Below are positions 19,522 through 22,324 of a DNA stretch of 22,324 nt, piece after piece (positions within the stretch are counted from its first letter, which is position 1; the number at the start of each line of letters is the position of its first letter). The stretch lies in NCBI GenBank assembly GCA_023443485.1, contig JAEZUH010000006.1:1-22324 (forward strand), written 5' to 3'. Under the pieces are notes generated by a model, which was given only the letters and a program-made list of their open reading frames with translations, was not told the origin of the DNA and did not search any database. Made by a program: the position numbers and the translations under genes. This DNA comes from Bacillota bacterium (GTDB lineage: Bacteria > Bacillota_I > Bacilli_A > RFN20 > CAG-826).

Positions 19522-22324
19522 ATGAAAAAGGGAAAAATGTTTGTTAGCTTGGCCCTCTCTCTCGCGATAGGTACGGGGATGATTTTGCCTGCTGTTTTCC
19601 CTTCAAATAGTTATTCTGAAAATGATAATGCCATCTATGAAAATAACCTGGTAAGCGATTATTCCCAACCTAGTATGATATCTCCTCGTCAAGCTGTGAC
19701 TACTTGGCCGACCTCAGTCACCATTCATTATCATAATGATGATGGGGCCAATGACGAGCGTAGTTTTTACTTTTGGTTTACTGGTATTAATGGCAAGGAA
19801 TTCGCTCCTGATTCCATCACTAATGATGGGAAAGACATGCAAATATCACTTGATTTCACTAGTGAAAGTGGCAGTCAATATTACAAAAAGAAAATGTTTA
19901 TGATCATAAAAAATACTGGTTCATGGACTGGCAAAAGCGATGACACTAGTATTGATTTTGAGCTTCTTCCTCCCGATGCGACGGGATTGAGTGAAATCTG
20001 GTGTATTCCTGGCGAAGGCAGTTCGATTGAAATGTATGCTACCCAAGCCGAAACTCAAATGGACAAAATTGCTTACGCCGTTTTTACCGATTGGAAATCC
20101 ATTCGCGCGATTGCCACAGTGGCTCCCTCAACCTATCGTTTATATGCTTTCACCACGAATTATTATCGTTTAAATAAGTCCCAAAAAGAGATACATCGCC
20201 AAGAATATTTACTGACGAGTGGTACTTCTCCAAATACTATTCCCGTCATGTATAACAGCGTTAACTGCCAAGAATTTACCATTTCTTTAAATTACACAAT
20301 TCACGTTAACGTGCAGTATGTTTTAGAAGCGAATTTCGCTAGTAACTCAAGCAGATGGCAAAGCAAAAATATCGCCTTTGACCCGCTTTACGAAACAGAG
20401 AGATTTGAAACTTTTTATAACTACGATGGAGATGATTTGGGTGTTACTTATTCTCCCAGCCAGACCACTTTTAAAGTGTGGGCTCCAACTGCCACTCGCG
20501 TTTTATTAATGCTCTATCAATCTGGCATCCCTAGTGATTTTCCAAATGGCGATGATACTTGGGGCGGCTATGAAATGGCTTTCCGCCCTGGTGGTATTTG
20601 GCAATTGACCATTACTGGCAAAGATTTAAACAACAAATATTATAACTACTATGTCATCAATTCTTTAGGAATCAGTGAAGTGGTGGACCCTTACGCCAAA
20701 GCATGCAATGTCAATGGCGATCGTGGAATGATTTTGAATTTTGATTCGACTAATCCAACTGGATGGAACGAGATTCCTGATCGTTGGGATGGAGTGCCAG
20801 AATACGATATTGCTTCGCCTAATGAACTAAGTGTTTATGAAATACATATCCGCGATTTGACTTCTCATGAATCGTGGAATGGTACGGAAGAGCCAGGATC
20901 TTATAAAGCTTTCTATGAGTCTGGCACTCATTTAGCCACCAATAGCGATGTGACAACGGGTTTCGATCATATCGAAGAATTAGGGGTTAAGGCCATTCAA
21001 ATTCTTCCTGTTTTCGATAGCGATAATGACGAAACAAACTATTCTTTTAACTGGGGATACAATCCCAAGAACTATAACTGCGTTGAAGGAGCCTACTCTA
21101 GCAACCCGTTCAACGGAGCCACCCGAGTGAGAGAATTTAAATCTCTTATTCAAGCCTACGCTAATAACGACAACCATACCCGTGTAATTATGGATGTGGT
21201 TTATAACCACGTTTCTAGTGCTCCAGCATCATCTTTTACCAAACTGATGCCCAAATATTACTTCCGTTATTTTGAAGGAATTTATTATTACGATGGTGCG
21301 GGTTGTGGAAACGAAGTGAAAACCGAAGCCCCAATGATGCGCAAATTCATCATTGAGTCGCTTTGTTGGTGGGCTAGCCAATATAAAATCAAAGGTTTCC
21401 GTTTTGATCTGATGGGTTTGATTGATGTCGAGACGCTTCAACAAGCTGCGACAGCTCTATATCAAATCGATCCTGATATTGTCCTTTACGGCGAAGGCTG
21501 GCGAGGTGATGGTGGCGATTTCCACGGCAAAGGTGCTGCAGCAGATACTGGCAATGCCTATGCTAGTTTGTTTGGCACAAATACACGTTTATCCGTTGGC
21601 GGATTTAACGATGCGGCTCGAAACGCTCTTAGAGGTGACAATAATCCTGGCTACGGTTACATGCAACAAGGCCCGGCTGATATAAGCAGTGAGACTCGTG
21701 ATAAAGTAGCGGCGTCTCTCTGGGGAATACATTACGGAAAAGGAGCCAATCCGTCTCAGACAGTGAATTATGTCTCCTGTCACGATAACTACACTTTGTA
21801 CGATCAATTGTTTGCCACCTTAGGAGATGGAGTTAATCCCGCCCCTGTTTCTACTTTAATTAACGCTAGCGTGGCCGCCCACGCCTTCGTGATGGCATCA
21901 AACGGAATTGCTTTTATTCAGGGTGGTGAGGAATTTTTCCGCACCAAAGTAGTTGATTCCGAAATTGTCGATGATGTCCTAAGCGATACGTACCACACCT
22001 TTTACGATGTAAACATATCTCATAACTCTTATAATTCTCCTGATAGCGTCAATACCTTTGATTGGACTAGAAAAGTGTCCATCGATGGAATAGAGACAAA
22101 AGGATACGGTGATAAGTTTATTGAGATGGTTAAACTCCATTCTGATATTCCAAAATTCCCCTATTCAGCGACGGCTTTCCCCTACACTGTCACTAGCAAA
22201 GGTAATCCCATCAGTAGCATCTCTTGGGCCGGAAGCGAAAAAGGCAGTTATAATCCCAATACATATCAAGGCTGTAGTGGATTCCAACTCGATGAATATT
22301 TCATTTTCCTCGCTGGTCGTCAAT
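19522..22324 (+). CDS. pulA: Secreted type I pullulanase (partial, 3' end outside window)
   Basis: The frame is open from the ATG at 19522 to the window end: 934 codons with no stop. GGAAAAG lies 5 nt upstream. A Sec signal peptide (MKKGKMFVSLALSLAIG..., no lipobox Cys) is followed by a CBM41-like domain (about 62-165: VTIHYHNDDG, LSEIWCIPGEG), a linker domain, a CBM48-like domain (about 303-400: LGVTYSPSQTTFKVWAPTA) and the GH13 barrel. The barrel shows the pullulanase marker FNWGYNP (about 509-515), VIMDVVYNH, nucleophile Asp629 in FRFDLMG, acid/base Glu658 in YGEGW and Asp755 in CHDNY. It cuts alpha-1,6 branches of pullulan, glycogen or starch outside the cell. With malQ it forms an alpha-glucan use operon. 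The C-terminal anchor, if any, is outside the window. Confidence 0.93.
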   Translation, partial: MKKGKMFVSLALSLAIGTGMILPAVFPSNSYSENDNAIYENNLVSDYSQPSMISPRQAVTTWPTSVTIHYHNDDGANDERSFYFWFTGINGKEFAPDSITNDGKDMQISLDFTSESGSQYYKKKMFMIIKNTGSWTGKSDDTSIDFELLPPDATGLSEIWCIPGEGSSIEMYATQAETQMDKIAYAVFTDWKSIRAIATVAPSTYRLYAFTTNYYRLNKSQKEIHRQEYLLTSGTSPNTIPVMYNSVNCQEFTISLNYTIHVNVQYVLEANFASNSSRWQSKNIAFDPLYETERFETFYNYDGDDLGVTYSPSQTTFKVWAPTATRVLLMLYQSGIPSDFPNGDDTWGGYEMAFRPGGIWQLTITGKDLNNKYYNYYVINSLGISEVVDPYAKACNVNGDRGMILNFDSTNPTGWNEIPDRWDGVPEYDIASPNELSVYEIHIRDLTSHESWNGTEEPGSYKAFYESGTHLATNSDVTTGFDHIEELGVKAIQILPVFDSDNDETNYSFNWGYNPKNYNCVEGAYSSNPFNGATRVREFKSLIQAYANNDNHTRVIMDVVYNHVSSAPASSFTKLMPKYYFRYFEGIYYYDGAGCGNEVKTEAPMMRKFIIESLCWWASQYKIKGFRFDLMGLIDVETLQQAATALYQIDPDIVLYGEGWRGDGGDFHGKGAAADTGNAYASLFGTNTRLSVGGFNDAARNALRGDNNPGYGYMQQGPADISSETRDKVAASLWGIHYGKGANPSQTVNYVSCHDNYTLYDQLFATLGDGVNPAPVSTLINASVAAHAFVMASNGIAFIQGGEEFFRTKVVDSEIVDDVLSDTYHTFYDVNISHNSYNSPDSVNTFDWTRKVSIDGIETKGYGDKFIEMVKLHSDIPKFPYSATAFPYTVTSKGNPISSISWAGSEKGSYNPNTYQGCSGFQLDEYFIFLAGRQ

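Noticed and set aside
19991..20173. Small plus-strand open frame within 19991-20173, and others up to 21807
   Set aside because: They lie in other frames of the pullulanase gene, which is open without interruption to the window end.
1..22324. Genetic code 4 (UGA as Trp)
   Set aside because: psuG, the TetR gene and the transposase end at TGA at family-appropriate positions, and Trp is encoded by TGG throughout.

Overview
The window is AT-rich bacterial DNA of low-GC Gram-positive type. Its genes have strong AGGAGG-type ribosome binding sites, short intergenic gaps and many 1-8 nt overlaps. UGA is a stop: psuG, the TetR gene and the transposase all end on TGA, two of them inside start/stop overlaps, so the Mycoplasma/Spiroplasma code 4 is unlikely. 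The short SRP RNA without an Alu domain, the secreted endonuclease I with Big_2 repeats and the CotH lipoprotein suggest a Mollicutes-related or Erysipelotrichia-like Bacillota (Acholeplasma/RF39/Izemoplasma neighbourhood). This placement is inference.

Layout. Positions 1-21 hold the first codons of a minus-strand gene. On the minus strand follow mntP (Mn efflux) and a guanine-deaminase-like enzyme. A DtxR/MntR-type metalloregulator diverges from the deaminase across a short region with an operator-like direct repeat. On the plus strand come tldD-tldE (a metalloprotease pair overlapping by 1 nt) and a secreted, membrane-anchored endonuclease I. A bidirectional terminator then meets a long minus-strand operon. 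Read 5'->3' this operon is a P-type cation ATPase, psuG (pseudouridine-5'-phosphate glycosidase), a TetR-type regulator, an iron-type alcohol dehydrogenase and a membrane protein that looks like a site-2 protease with a damaged HExxH motif. The first four genes overlap each other by 4-8 nt. Upstream on the same strand lie the SRP RNA, tadA and a lipoprotein.

An IS3-family (IS150-like) element of about 1.34 kb sits at 14248-15587, flanked by CTAG on both sides. Its transposase needs a -1 frameshift at a run of seven A. It appears to have landed in the loop of the terminator of the neighbouring CotH gene. To the right is a CotH-type kinase lipoprotein on the minus strand. Diverging from it are a Cof-type HAD phosphatase, malQ and a secreted type I pullulanase cut by the window end; the last two form an alpha-glucan degradation unit.

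I see no CRISPR array, prophage, toxin cassette or clear new defence system. The most interesting items are the SRP RNA whose 3' stem and U-run run directly into the tadA start, the IS-split terminator, the degenerate S2P-like protein in the psuG operon, the repeat pair in the deaminase/DtxR promoter region, and several leaderless or extended -10 promoters.
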